Shown here: positions 42,406 through 51,534 of the stretch, piece after piece
Numbering within the stretch: position 1 is the first letter of the stretch
Layout: each line of letters starts with the position of its first letter
Origin: Phycicoccus sp. HDW14
Lineage (GTDB): Bacteria > Actinomycetota > Actinomycetes > Actinomycetales > Dermatophilaceae
Direction: 5' to 3'
DNA: 64,000 bases
Assembly: GCF_011383005.1 (NCBI RefSeq)
Contig: NZ_CP049935.1
Location: 2,046,001-2,110,000 of the forward strand
The notes under the pieces: model-generated
Told to the model about the DNA's origin: nothing
What the model saw: only the letters and a program-made list of their open reading frames with translations
Database searches by the model: none
Position numbers and translations under genes: made by a program

Positions 42406-44418
42406 TCACACCTCGATCTTGACGATCTTGCGCATCCAGAGGATGCCGAGCCCGATGGCGACGATGCCGCCGCCGAGCATGAACAGGCCGAGCGTGCGCG
42501 TCCACAGCATGCTCACGTAGTCGTGGTTGGCCCACATGCTGTAGAAGAAGATGCCGATCGGGAGGCCGACGAGCGCGTAGGCCGAGAGGCGACCCTCCGC
42601 GGAGAGCGCCTTGACCTGGCGGCGGAGCATCTCGCGCTCGCGCAGCGTCGCGGCGGTGGTCCGCAGCGTCTCGGCGAGGTTGCCGCCGACCTCGCGCTGG
42701 ATGCGGATGGCCATCGTCGTCCAGCGCATGTTGTGGCTGTCCATCCGCAGGGCCATCTTGTCGAGCGCGTCGCTGACGTCGGCGCCGATGCGGGCCTCGG
42801 CCAGCGCGCGGCTGAACTCCTTGGCGGCCGGCTCGGGGGCGTCCTTGGCCACCGAGTCCAGCGCCTGGAGGAGGCTGAAGCCCGAGGCGAGCGAGGTCGC
42901 GACGAGCATCATGACGTCCGGGAGCACCGACTCGAACTTGCGCGAGCGACGCTTGGCGAGGAAGCGGAGCACGAACGGCGGGGCGATGGCGCCGACGACG
43001 AGCCCGAGCACTCCCCCGATGATCGGGTGCGAGCCGAGAAGCAGGATGCCGCCGGCGATGCCGATGACGACGGCGACGAGGCGCATGACGAGCCACTCCC
43101 CCGCGCGCCAGGGCAGGTCGGCGCGCACGAGCAGCTCCATCGTGCGGGTCGTGGAGTCGCGACCCTCCATCAGCTGCTCACCCATGCTGACGATCGACTC
43201 GCTGATGGCCGAGGCGTTGGCCGCCTGCCGCTGCGGCGTGCGGGCCTTGCCGAGGCCGTAGTCGTCGATGGCCGAGATGCGCTCGCTGCGCTTGCTGCGG
43301 AAGGTCGGGCCGGCGAAGGCGACCGCGAGGACGAAGATGCCGATGAAGACGACGGCGACGGCCGGCACGAGCAGGGCCGGCGACACGGCGGTCAGCGAGG
43401 CGAGCGCGGCCGGCGTCTCGTCGAGGTCGGGGACGACGAGCGGGCCGTCGTCCGCGGGAACGACGACGGGAGCGGTGTCGCCGAGGTTCAGCGGGGACGT
43501 GTTGTGGAAGGACTGGCCCGACGCGGTGCCGTCGACCTTGAGGGTCTGCTCGCCACCGACGTCCCCGGGGCGGGTGATCGTGAGGCGCACCTGGGAGTTC
43601 AGGGCGATGGCCGCGGCCGAGAACGCCGACGAGACGGCGGCCCGGTCGGCGGCGTTGGCCACCGACCCTCCACCGGCGGAGGCGAACTGGCGCAGCACGG
43701 CGGTGTTGGCCTCGCCCGAGTTGAACGAGACGACCTCGGCCCGGACCTTGGCCTTCGTCAGCGCGCTGAGCGCCGCCTGCCGCTGGTTCTCGGAGCGGGC
43801 GTCGCCGCCCTCCATCGACGCCACGGTGTCGCCACCGTCGCTCAGGAGGATGATGCTGCGCTCGCCCTTCGTGCCGAGGCCGCGCACCGCGTCCTGGACG
43901 CCCTTGTACAGCGAGGTCTCCCCGCCGGAGCGCAGGGAGTTGACGGCCCGCGAGACCTTGGCGCGGTCGGTCGTCGGGGAGACGTCGATGCCGCTGGTCG
44001 AGGCGAACGAGACGACACCGACCTTGACGTCGGACGGCGCCTCGGAGAGGAACTTGGCGACACCGGCGCGGACCGTGGCCATGCCCGAGGCACCCATCGA
44101 GCCGCTCGTGTCGATGACGAGCATCGTCGCGCGCGGCTGCTTCGAGGGCTCGGAGACCTTGACGGGCACCAGCCGCGAGCCGAACGTCGCGGTGACGCTC
44201 TTCCAGTCGACCTTGACGGCGCTGCGCGGGCGCAGCACGAGGGTGGCGGTGACGGTGTCCTTGGCGACGCGCACGTCGCTGAGGGTCGACGGGATCCCGT
44301 CGTCGGCCAGCGCCGCGGGGGCACCGAGCACCGGCACCACGATGGCCGCCAGGGTGGCCAGCGCCACCGGCGCGGCGGACAGCCGCCGGCCCAGGGAGCG
44401 GACGGGGTGGGCCCTCAC
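42406..44418 (-). CDS. tadB: VWA-TadB fusion: secreted von Willebrand A domain joined to the Tad platform protein
   Basis: 670 residues. A signal peptide ([22 protein letters not shown]) precedes a VWA domain (about 95-270) with intact MIDAS DTSGSMG, a Thr loop (SGGETSL) and LLSDGGD, then a beta-rich region, a membrane helix (about 345-370) and a TadB/GspF domain in the C-terminal half ([23 protein letters not shown]...[11 protein letters not shown]; final helices to 667). TadB proteins are usually ~300 residues and lack VWA. The fusion puts a metal-dependent adhesion or scaffold domain outside the membrane, linked to the pilus motor platform. GTG 44418 overlaps the tadA stop (GTGA). A similar VWA-TadB gene is known in some Micrococcales (recalled, not verified). 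Confidence 0.88.
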   Translation of the reverse strand: MRAHPVRSLGRRLSAAPVALATLAAIVVPVLGAPAALADDGIPSTLSDVRVAKDTVTATLVLRPRSAVKVDWKSVTATFGSRLVPVKVSEPSKQPRATMLVIDTSGSMGASGMATVRAGVAKFLSEAPSDVKVGVVSFASTSGIDVSPTTDRAKVSRAVNSLRSGGETSLYKGVQDAVRGLGTKGERSIILLSDGGDTVASMEGGDARSENQRQAALSALTKAKVRAEVVSFNSGEANTAVLRQFASAGGGSVANAADRAAVSSAFSAAAIALNSQVRLTITRPGDVGGEQTLKVDGTASGQSFHNTSPLNLGDTAPVVVPADDGPLVVPDLDETPAALASLTAVSPALLVPAVAVVFIGIFVLAVAFAGPTFRSKRSERISAIDDYGLGKARTPQRQAANASAISESIVSMGEQLMEGRDSTTRTMELLVRADLPWRAGEWLVMRLVAVVIGIAGGILLLGSHPIIGGVLGLVVGAIAPPFVLRFLAKRRSRKFESVLPDVMMLVATSLASGFSLLQALDSVAKDAPEPAAKEFSRALAEARIGADVSDALDKMALRMDSHNMRWTTMAIRIQREVGGNLAETLRTTAATLREREMLRRQVKALSAEGRLSAYALVGLPIGIFFYSMWANHDYVSMLWTRTLGLFMLGGGIVAIGLGILWMRKIVKIEV

Positions 44419-45815
44419 GCCAGCCTCGCCCCGGGGACGAAGAGCTGCGGGGAGACCTCGACCCCGAGGTCCTGGAGGTCGGTGAGGAACTTCGGCCGCA
44501 GCCCGGTCGAGACGAGCGTCCCGCGGAAGCGGCCGTTCTCGTCGCGCCCGGCGGACCAGTCGAAGGTGAAGATGTCCTGGAGCGTGACGACGTCGCCCTC
44601 CATGCCGACCACCTCGGTGATCGCGACGATGCGCCGCGAGCCGTCCTTGAGGCGGGCCTGCTGGACGATGAGGTCGACCGCGCCGGCCACCTGCTCGCGG
44701 ATGGCCCGCACCGGCAGCTCGACGCCGGCCATGAGGACCATCGTCTCGAGACGGGAGAGCGAGTCGCGCGGGGTGTTGGCGTGGACGGTCGTGATGGAGC
44801 CGTCGTGGCCGGTGTTCATCGCCTGGAGCATGTCGAGCGCGGCGCCGTCACGGACCTCACCGACGACGATGCGGTCGGGCCGCATGCGGAGGCTGTTCTT
44901 CACGAGGTCGCGGATGGCGATCGAGCCCTTGCCCTCGATGTTCGCCGGGCGCGACTCGAGCCGCAGGACGTGGTCCTGGTGCAGCTGGAGCTCGGCGGCG
45001 TCCTCGATGGTGACGATGCGCTCGTCCTCGGGGATGAAGCCGGAGATGACGTTGAGCGTCGTCGTCTTCCCCGAGCCCGTACCGCCGGAGATGATGACGT
45101 TGCGCCGGCCGATGACGCAGGCCCGCAGGAAGTCGCGGACGCTGGCCGTGATCGTCCCGAAGGCGATGAGGTCGGCGTCGGTGTAGGGGTCCTGGGAGAA
45201 CTTGCGGATGGTGAGCATCGCGCCGTCGAGGGCGATCGGGTTGATCACCGCGTTGACGCGCGAGCCGTCGGGGAGGCGGGCGTCGACGAGCGGGCTGGCC
45301 TCGTCGACGCGGCGGCCGACGCGGCCGACGATCTTGTCGATGACCCGGCGCAGGTGGGCCTCGTTCGAGAAGTGGGTCTCGACCCGGTAGAGCTTGCCGG
45401 AGCGCTCGACGTAGATCATGTCGGCGCCGTTGACCATGATCTCGGAGATGTCCGGGTCGCGCAGCAGCGGCTCGAGCGGGCCGTGCCCGAGGATCTCGTC
45501 CGACACCTCCTGCGCGATGCGGGTGCGGTCCGCGTGGCTGAGCGGCGTCTGCTCGGCGTCGATCGTCTCCTGCAGCGTCGTGCGCACCTGCTGGGCCAGC
45601 TCGGCCTCGGCGAGGTGCGGGTCGTACAGGCGCGGCCCGAGGCTGTCGATGAGGGCCTGGTGCACGCGCCCCTTGACCTCCGCGAACGGGTCGACGACCC
45701 GGCGGCGGGCCACGTGGCCGGGGCGGGCCGTCGCGACCTGGGCCGTGGTGTCGGTCTGGGAGGTGGCGGCCGCCTGGGCACGGCGGACGCTGTCGAGACG
45801 GTCGGCGAGGCTCAT
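44415..45815 (-). CDS. tadA: Tad pilus secretion ATPase TadA/CpaF, intact
   Basis: 466 residues: N-terminal helices, [37 protein letters not shown], Walker [14 protein letters not shown], Asp box ([13 protein letters not shown]), Walker [12 protein letters not shown] and His box [13 protein letters not shown]. It powers Flp pilus polymerisation as a hexamer under TadB/TadC. It overlaps TadZ and TadB by four bases each. It is only distantly similar to the interrupted paralogue at 2.6-3.3 kb (different N-terminal region and ILVAGGTQAG P-loop), so the chromosome carried two Tad-type ATPases. Confidence 0.95.
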   Translation of the reverse strand: MSLADRLDSVRRAQAAATSQTDTTAQVATARPGHVARRRVVDPFAEVKGRVHQALIDSLGPRLYDPHLAEAELAQQVRTTLQETIDAEQTPLSHADRTRIAQEVSDEILGHGPLEPLLRDPDISEIMVNGADMIYVERSGKLYRVETHFSNEAHLRRVIDKIVGRVGRRVDEASPLVDARLPDGSRVNAVINPIALDGAMLTIRKFSQDPYTDADLIAFGTITASVRDFLRACVIGRRNVIISGGTGSGKTTTLNVISGFIPEDERIVTIEDAAELQLHQDHVLRLESRPANIEGKGSIAIRDLVKNSLRMRPDRIVVGEVRDGAALDMLQAMNTGHDGSITTVHANTPRDSLSRLETMVLMAGVELPVRAIREQVAGAVDLIVQQARLKDGSRRIVAITEVVGMEGDVVTLQDIFTFDWSAGRDENGRFRGTLVSTGLRPKFLTDLQDLGVEVSPQLFVPGARLA

Positions 45816-46990
45816 CGACGGCTCCTGAAGAGGCCCTTGCGCGCGGCGGCGTCGGCGTGGTCGGGCTCCTCGCCGCTGCGCTGGGTGCGGATGTGGTTGT
45901 CGACGAGGTCCTTGATGGCGACGGTGACCGGCGCCTTGGGGTCGTCGAGGACGATCGGTACGCCGCGGTTGACGGACGCGGGGACGGTCAGCGAGTTCGG
46001 GATGTTGACGGCGATGCCGGTCTTGATGGCGGACTCGACGTCCTCCGGGCGCAGCCCGACCTTCGTGTCGGCCTTGTTGAGCACGATGATCCGGGCGTCC
46101 TTGGGGCTGCCGATCATGTCGAGGGTGTCGAGCGCGACGCGCAGGTTCTTCACCGCGGGGATGTCGAGCGTCGCGATGAGCACGAGGGCGTCCGAGACGT
46201 CGATCGAGGCCAGCACGTGCTCGGTGAACGACGGCGGGGTGTCGATGAGGACGTAGTCGTAGTGGCGCCGGGCGATCTTGATGACCTCGGCGACGGTGGG
46301 CACGGGGATGCGGTCGGCGTCGCCCGGGTCGTTCGGCGCGCAGAGCACGTCGAGGCCGCTCGGCTCGTGCCGGGTGACGAGGCTGCGCAGGGCCTCCTCG
46401 TCGAGGTTCCCCGACATCGAGACCGCGTCGAAGATCGACTGGTGCGGCACGAGCTGGAGGCTGATGGCGACGTCGCCGAAGGACAGGTCGAGGTCGACGA
46501 GCAGGGTGCGGTGCCCCTCGCTCGCCAGGGCCACGGCCGCGTTCGTCGAGAGCGTCGTCTTGCCGACCCCGCCCTTGGCCGAGAACACGGTGATGACCTT
46601 GCCCTCGCGGGAGGTCCCGCCGCCGGCGTGGCCGATGAGGCGGGAGGTCAGCTCGCGGCTGCGGCGCAGCGCGTCGGCGATGGCCGTGTGGTCGTCGGCG
46701 CCGACGACCTCGCGGACACCGGCCCGCAGCGCCTGCGAGAGCGTCGCGACGTCGATCCGGCTGCGCAGGAGGATGACCCCGAGCTCGGGCCGGTCCAGGC
46801 GGGCCGCCTCGGAGAGCTGGCAGGCCTCCTCGACGGGCACGTCCGCGCCGATGACGACCTGCTCGACCTGCGGGTTGTCGTGCAGGGCCCGAGCCACCAT
46901 GCCCGAGGAGTCGAGGGCGGTGGTGTCGGGACCGAGGGCGAAGCGGTACCGCTCCAGGGCGGTGGGGTCCGGGTCCCAGAGGATGTTCAC
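45812..46990 (-). CDS. tadZ: Tad pilus localisation ATPase TadZ/CpaE
   Basis: 392 residues: an N-terminal atypical receiver domain (about 1-120, MNILWDPDPTALERY...; lacks an obvious phospho-acceptor) and a MinD/ParA-type domain with VFSAKGGVGKTTLSTN, VDLDLSFGDVAIS, YVLIDTPPSFTEHVL and IIVLNKAD. TadZ marks the pole or cell site at which the pilus assembles. It keeps the canonical KGGVGKT loop, unlike the CpaE-like paralogue at 22.8-24.1 kb. The ATG at 46990 overlaps the cpaB stop by four bases, so it is part of the same operon. Confidence 0.92.
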   Translation of the reverse strand: MNILWDPDPTALERYRFALGPDTTALDSSGMVARALHDNPQVEQVVIGADVPVEEACQLSEAARLDRPELGVILLRSRIDVATLSQALRAGVREVVGADDHTAIADALRRSRELTSRLIGHAGGGTSREGKVITVFSAKGGVGKTTLSTNAAVALASEGHRTLLVDLDLSFGDVAISLQLVPHQSIFDAVSMSGNLDEEALRSLVTRHEPSGLDVLCAPNDPGDADRIPVPTVAEVIKIARRHYDYVLIDTPPSFTEHVLASIDVSDALVLIATLDIPAVKNLRVALDTLDMIGSPKDARIIVLNKADTKVGLRPEDVESAIKTGIAVNIPNSLTVPASVNRGVPIVLDDPKAPVTVAIKDLVDNHIRTQRSGEEPDHADAAARKGLFRSRR

Positions 46991-47769
46991 CGGACCTTGT
47001 CCTTCAACATCGTCAGGTCGCTCACGGCGAGGTTCGGGTCGATCTTCAGCTCGGAGCCGCGCAGGCCGGCGTAGAGCGTGTAGTTGTTGATGCCGTGGAC
47101 GAGGCGGGCCGCCTGCTCGGGCGTCACCTCGAGGGTCACGAGGAAGCTCGCCGTCTGCTGGGCGGGGTCGCCGCCCTCGCCCGTCGTCTGGACCGGCGTC
47201 AGCGAGGCATCGCCCATCGCGATGACCTTGACGTTGTCGAGGAGGATCGAGGTGCCGGACCCGACGTCGGTCTTCTCGGTGCTGCCGCCGGTCTTCTTCT
47301 CGAGCTTGGCCAGCTCGTAGGTCATGAAGATCGTGAGCATCGAGCCGGGCCGCACGAAGTTGCCGACCCGGGCGGGGTCCTGCAGCTGCACGGAGACGGC
47401 GAGCTTGCCGGCGCCCACCTGCAGCGCCTTCTCACCGAGCGGGGTGTCGCCGAACCCGGACGCCAGCACGTACTGGCCGGGGGCGATGTCGGTGAGGGCG
47501 ACCAGGTCGCTGTTGTTCTCGTCGACCGTCTCGAGCGCGCCGGCGGGCTTGGCCCGGGCCGCGACATCGGTCTGGGTCAGCTGTCCGAGGCGCACCGCGT
47601 CCTTGAGCGTCGTGCCGGCGGCCACCACGGAGGTGGACACGTAGACCTTGGAGGGGCTGGCCGCGGCGACCGCCCGGGCGTCGGCGCCGCGGGCGTAGAC
47701 GAGGACGAGGACCGCGCCGACGAGGGCGATGACCGCAGCCGCGAGGATGGCGAGGATACGACGACCCAT
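46987..47769 (-). CDS. cpaB: Flp pilus assembly protein CpaB/RcpC
   Basis: 260 residues: a membrane anchor (about 4-25, ILAILAAAVIALVGAVLVLVY), an SAF domain (VYVSTSVVAAGTTLKDAVRLGQL...ALTDIAPGQYVLAS) and a CpaB C-terminal domain (AVSVQLQDPARVGNFVRPGSMLTIFMTYE...LVTLEVTPEQAARLVHG). It acts outside the membrane in pilus assembly. ATG 47769 is followed upstream by 167 bases before the first pilin stop; no gene is seen in that gap, and its A+T-poor sequence shows no convincing promoter, so read-through from the pilin genes is likely. Confidence 0.9.
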   Translation of the reverse strand: MGRRILAILAAAVIALVGAVLVLVYARGADARAVAAASPSKVYVSTSVVAAGTTLKDAVRLGQLTQTDVAARAKPAGALETVDENNSDLVALTDIAPGQYVLASGFGDTPLGEKALQVGAGKLAVSVQLQDPARVGNFVRPGSMLTIFMTYELAKLEKKTGGSTEKTDVGSGTSILLDNVKVIAMGDASLTPVQTTGEGGDPAQQTASFLVTLEVTPEQAARLVHGINNYTLYAGLRGSELKIDPNLAVSDLTMLKDKVR

Positions 47770-47935
47770 GGAAACCTTGTCCTAACAGAGGTGGGGGTGC
47801 TGGGCGGCGCGACCCGGTCGCGCGGAGGTCTGGGTTGGCCTCGGGTCGCGTGCGTGCGACCCGGAGACCGGGGCCCGCGCCGCGCCGAGGTGGTGGCGGG
47901 TGCGGAGAAGGGTGGGGCGCCGTCGGGCCGTGAGG

Positions 47936-48136
47936 TCAGATGCTCGTCGCGGCGTCGCGGAAGAAGGTGGAGAGGTTGCGGCCGAGGATGAAGACGGACG
48001 CGATGATCACGAGGGCGATGAGCGCCATCATGAGGGCGTACTCGACGGCGGTGGCGCCGTGTTCGCGGTGGGCCTGGAGGGCGCGCTCGACGTCGTGTCG
48101 GACGCGGAGCGAGGTCCGGGTCAGGAGGGAGGTCAT
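47936..48136 (-). CDS. flp: Flp-family type IVb pilin (second)
   Basis: 66 residues from ATG 48136: a basic leader with EHGATAVEYALMM, prepilin cleavage after the Gly, mature Glu5-Tyr6, and a hydrophobic helix ALIALVIIASVFILG. AGGTGA lies eight bases before this ATG, making it better than the GTG at 48148. Cleaved by a TadV-type peptidase (none in the window) and assembled into Flp pili. The leader is longer than in the other pilin, which may mark a minor pilin. Confidence 0.88.
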   Translation of the reverse strand: MTSLLTRTSLRVRHDVERALQAHREHGATAVEYALMMALIALVIIASVFILGRNLSTFFRDAATSI

Positions 48137-48233
48137 CAGGGGTGTCACCTGTCCTTCGGAAGTGGTTCGGGGCGCCGGCCCTGTCGGTGACCCGACGGTG
48201 ACCGACGCCCCGACTCGTTGGCGATCCGGTGGA

Positions 48234-48413
48234 TCAGATGCTGTTCGACACCGTGTTGAACATGGTGCTGAGGCGGGTGCCGAGCAGGGCGACGGCGACG
48301 ATGATGACGACCGCGATGAGCGCGACCATCAGGCCGTACTCCACGGCGGTGGCGCCCTTCTCGGAGCGGATGTCGGCGAGCTTGGCCTGGAACTTGACGA
48401 GAGCCTTGGTCAT
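48234..48413 (-). CDS. flp: Flp-family type IVb pilin (first, probable major pilin)
   Basis: 59 residues from ATG 48413, with AAAAGGAAAC upstream: MTKALVKFQAKLADIRSEKG then ATAVEYGLM and the helix VALIAVVIIVAVALLG, ending NTVSNSI. Gly20|Ala21 is the class III cleavage site, giving mature Glu5 and Tyr6. It is the first gene of the Tad operon (97-base gap to the second pilin), so it probably yields the most mRNA and the major subunit. The 214 bases to the divergent glycan gene should hold the operon promoter; no clear boxes were found. Confidence 0.9.
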   Translation of the reverse strand: MTKALVKFQAKLADIRSEKGATAVEYGLMVALIAVVIIVAVALLGTRLSTMFNTVSNSI

Positions 48414-48627
48414 GGCGGGTGTTTCCTTTTCGGTCTGGAGGGGTGCTGTCGAGCAAGCACAACGCTGTCAGGTCCGACGCTCCGCCGACATACGCCGATG
48501 GGTCCGTGCTGGGCCGCCCGTACGGCGCACCGGGGTCAACCGTTCGGCCGATCGGTCCGGAGGGGGGCCGGGGGCCGGTTCTGCCATGCTCGACACCTCC
48601 CCCGACCCCTCCCGACGGAAGCCGGCG

Positions 48628-50064
48628 ATGACCACGAGCACGACCAGCGAGACTGATGCGGAGCGCGAAAAGCGTTCTGCCACAGGTGCTGTCTGGATCG
48701 CGTGGGGCGTCTGCGTGGTGCTCGTCGCCGAGCTGGTGCGCCTGCGTGGCCGGCCCGACGTCGACCTGTGGCTGCACCTGCGGATCGGCGCCGAGCTGCG
48801 GTCCGGCACGTGGTTCGGGGTGCTGCCGGACCCGCTGGCCCTGCTGGCCGACCGCGTGTACGTCCCCACCCAGTGGCTCGCCGAACGCGGGCTCTCGGTC
48901 GTCGAGGAGGTCGCCGGGGTCACCGGTGTGCACCTCGTGCGGGCCCTGCTGCTGCTCGCCCTGGCCGGCCTGCTGCACGCCACCGCGCGGCTCTGGGCCG
49001 GCCCGCTGGGGGCGGTCGTCATCGCGACCGCCGCGCTGCTCGCCACCTCGGCCGCCTGGGGCGAGCGCCCGCAGCTGGCCGGGGTCGTGCTCGCCGCACT
49101 GACCCTGCTGCTCTGGTGCCGCACGCTCGCCGACGGCCGGGCCCGGTGGCTGCTCGTGCCGGTGGCGTGGCTGTGGGCGATGGTCCACGGGTCGTGGCCC
49201 CTCGGCGTCGCGTTCGGGGCGCTCGTGCTCGTCGGCCTGGCCCTCGAGCGTCCCCGTCGGCCGGTGCGGTGGGGCCTGCTCGGGCTCGTGCTCGCCGGCT
49301 GCGCCCTCGTCCCGGCCCTGACGCCCCTCGGTCCCGGGCTGCTCCTGCAGCCGTTCGCCGTGGGGGTCGCCGCCCGCAGCACGGTGGCCGAGTGGCGCGC
49401 CCCCTCGCCCGGCAACCCGCTGCTCGTCCTCGTCGTGGTCCTCGCCCTGCTCGTGCTCGTCCGGCTGGTGCGGGCGCGGCGGGTCGACGTCGCCACGCTC
49501 CTCCTCGTCGCGGCCGGGGTCGGGCTGGCGGCGACGTCGGTGCGCACCATCGCCCTCGGGGCGCTGCTGCTGGCGCCGGCGCTGGCCCGCTCGTCCCGGA
49601 CGGTGTCGTCCGGGGGGTCGGTCGGGGCGGCGGGGGCGGCGGAGCCGGTCCGTCGCGAGTGGCTGCCGGCCCTCGTCGCCGCGGTGGCCCTGCTCCTCGT
49701 GCCGGGGGTCGTGCTCGGCGGGGACGAGGACGGTCCGCTGCCCGCCGCCGTCGACGCGGCCGTCGACCGGCTGCCGGACGGCACCCCCACGGTCGTCGAC
49801 GCCTACGCCTCCGGCTGGGTGCTGTGGGCGCACCCCCGGGTCCGGGTGCTGCGCGACCTGCGGGCCGAGGTCTACTCACCCGGCCGGGCGGCGGAGTACG
49901 AGGTCCTCGAGCGGGCGCGCCCCGGCTGGCCGTCGGTGGCCGATGCCCACGGCGTGCGGGCCGTCGTCGTCCGGGTGGGCGAACCGCTCGACCGCGCCCT
50001 CGGGTCGGCGGGCGGCTGGACCCGCACCGCCGGCGACGCGACCTGGTCGCTCTGGACCCGCTGA
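48628..50064 (+). CDS. GT-C-like polytopic membrane protein, paralogue 1
   Basis: 478 residues with about ten hydrophobic helices and a ~120-residue C-terminal extracytoplasmic domain. The first outside loop contains RPDVDLWLHLRIGAEL and PTQWLAERG; Asp/His/Trp in that loop is where GT-C glycosyltransferases carry their catalytic Asp. The C-terminal domain has DAYASGWVLWAHPRVRVLRDLRAEVYSP. It is one of four related proteins in this block (the others start at 51477, 53736 and 55982). Enzyme activity is inferred from topology only. ATG 48628 is preferred (GGAAG six bases upstream); an in-frame ATG at 48586 is possible. The frame is intact, unlike its relatives. Confidence 0.7.
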   Translation: MTTSTTSETDAEREKRSATGAVWIAWGVCVVLVAELVRLRGRPDVDLWLHLRIGAELRSGTWFGVLPDPLALLADRVYVPTQWLAERGLSVVEEVAGVTGVHLVRALLLLALAGLLHATARLWAGPLGAVVIATAALLATSAAWGERPQLAGVVLAALTLLLWCRTLADGRARWLLVPVAWLWAMVHGSWPLGVAFGALVLVGLALERPRRPVRWGLLGLVLAGCALVPALTPLGPGLLLQPFAVGVAARSTVAEWRAPSPGNPLLVLVVVLALLVLVRLVRARRVDVATLLLVAAGVGLAATSVRTIALGALLLAPALARSSRTVSSGGSVGAAGAAEPVRREWLPALVAAVALLLVPGVVLGGDEDGPLPAAVDAAVDRLPDGTPTVVDAYASGWVLWAHPRVRVLRDLRAEVYSPGRAAEYEVLERARPGWPSVADAHGVRAVVVRVGEPLDRALGSAGGWTRTAGDATWSLWTR

Positions 50065-50068
50065 GCGG

Positions 50069-51477
50069 CTAGGACGAGGTGCGCTCGAGGACGGCGACGT
50101 CGTCGACCTCGCGGACCAGGCGCCAACCGCCACCGTCGACGAGGGGTCGCGCGTCGTCGGCGGCGAGCACGACGACGTCGACGTCGGCCGCCTCGGGCAC
50201 CGTGCCGTCGTGCAGGAAGTCGAGGAAGTCGGCCTGGACCTCGCGGGGAAGGCGTCGACCGGGTTCGCGGCCCACACCCGCACCCCGTCGCGGGCCAGGG
50301 TCTCGGCGAGCGGCTCGACCGCGAGCACCGGGCGTCCCTGCGCGACCTCCCGGACGATGGGCACCAGCCGCTCCCCCGGTGCACCCACGGAGGTCCCGCG
50401 GCCGGCGAGCACCACGCCGGCACCGACCCCGACGACCACCACCGTGACGAGTGGCGCCGCGAGCCGCCGGCCGAGCGAGGGCCTCCGCTCGGGCACCACC
50501 TCGGACCCGCCCTCGGTCTCGGGCTCGGTCTCGGGCTCGGGCTGCCGGCGGGCGCGCATCGCCGCCCCGGCGAGGAAGAGGAGCAGCCAGACACCGTTGC
50601 GGGCCGCCGAGGCCGTGCCGACCGCGAGCCCGGCGACGGCGACCCACTCCCACAGGGCCGGCCGGCCGCGCAGCGCGAGGAGCAGCAGGACCGCGGCCGC
50701 GACGAGCATCGCGACGTCGAGCGGGTGCCCGAGGCTCGGCCGGGCCCAGAGGTCGGTGTGCCGCGCGGCGGCCTCGTTGCGCAGCGCGGAGAGGTAGTAG
50801 GCCGGCGTCCCGGTGCCGGCCGAGGTGAGCACGAGGGTCAGGGCCGCCCCCACGCCGACCCCCACCCGGCGCGGCCACGGACCGCCTCCCGGTGAGAGGA
50901 CGAGGAAGACCCCGAGGACGGCGAGCCCGACGAGCACCGCACCGTGCAGGTTGCCCCAGAGCAGGACGAGCGGCACGAGCCACCAGACGCCCCGGTCGGG
51001 GTGCTCGTGCTGGCGGCGCATCACCGCGACGGCGAGCACGAACGGCACGAGCGACAGCGACGGCAGCCGGGTCACGGCGAAGCCGGCCGACGCGCCGACG
51101 ACGAGGAGCGAGACGACGAGGGCGCCACGCAGCTCACCGCCCCCGGCGCGGCGCCCGTCGGCGAGCACCACGAGGAGGGTGACCCCGACGAGGACGAGCT
51201 GGAGCGCGGCCAGAGCCGGTGTGCCGAGCCCGTCGACGAGGGAGAGCAGGAGCTCGGCGAGGACGATCGGGTTGTGCCAGCCGGCCTGCGGCGCGGTGGC
51301 GAACGGCACCCCGTCGGGGACCGACCCGGTGGCGCGCACCGAGTCGCCGAGCGCGACCACCCAGAGCAGGTCGGCCCCGAGCACCACGAACCACGCGAGG
51401 CCGAGCACCCAGGCACCGGCGACGACCGTCGCGAGCGGCAGGGCCCCTCTGCGGGCGGGTGCGGGGGTCCGCGACAT
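50069..51477 (-). CDS. GT-C-like polytopic membrane protein, paralogue 2 (reading frame broken)
   Basis: About 469 residues after repair, with about ten hydrophobic helices, an acidic Glu-Pro repeat (PEPETEPETE) in a cytoplasmic loop, and a C-terminal soluble domain (VRVWAANPVDAFPREVQADFLDFLH) like paralogue 1. The first loop GADLLWVVALGDSVRATG...QAGWHNPIVLAE resembles the family loop but lacks the DPD motif. The break is at the GGGG run 50245-50248. It is convergent with paralogue 1, four bases apart. No function is known; it is probably in surface-glycan or lipid-linked sugar handling, by context. Confidence 0.64.
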
Positions 51478-51534
51478 GACGGGAATCCTCGAGCTGCCGG
51501 GGTCGGAACGGCTGCTCGACCATAATCGACGACC

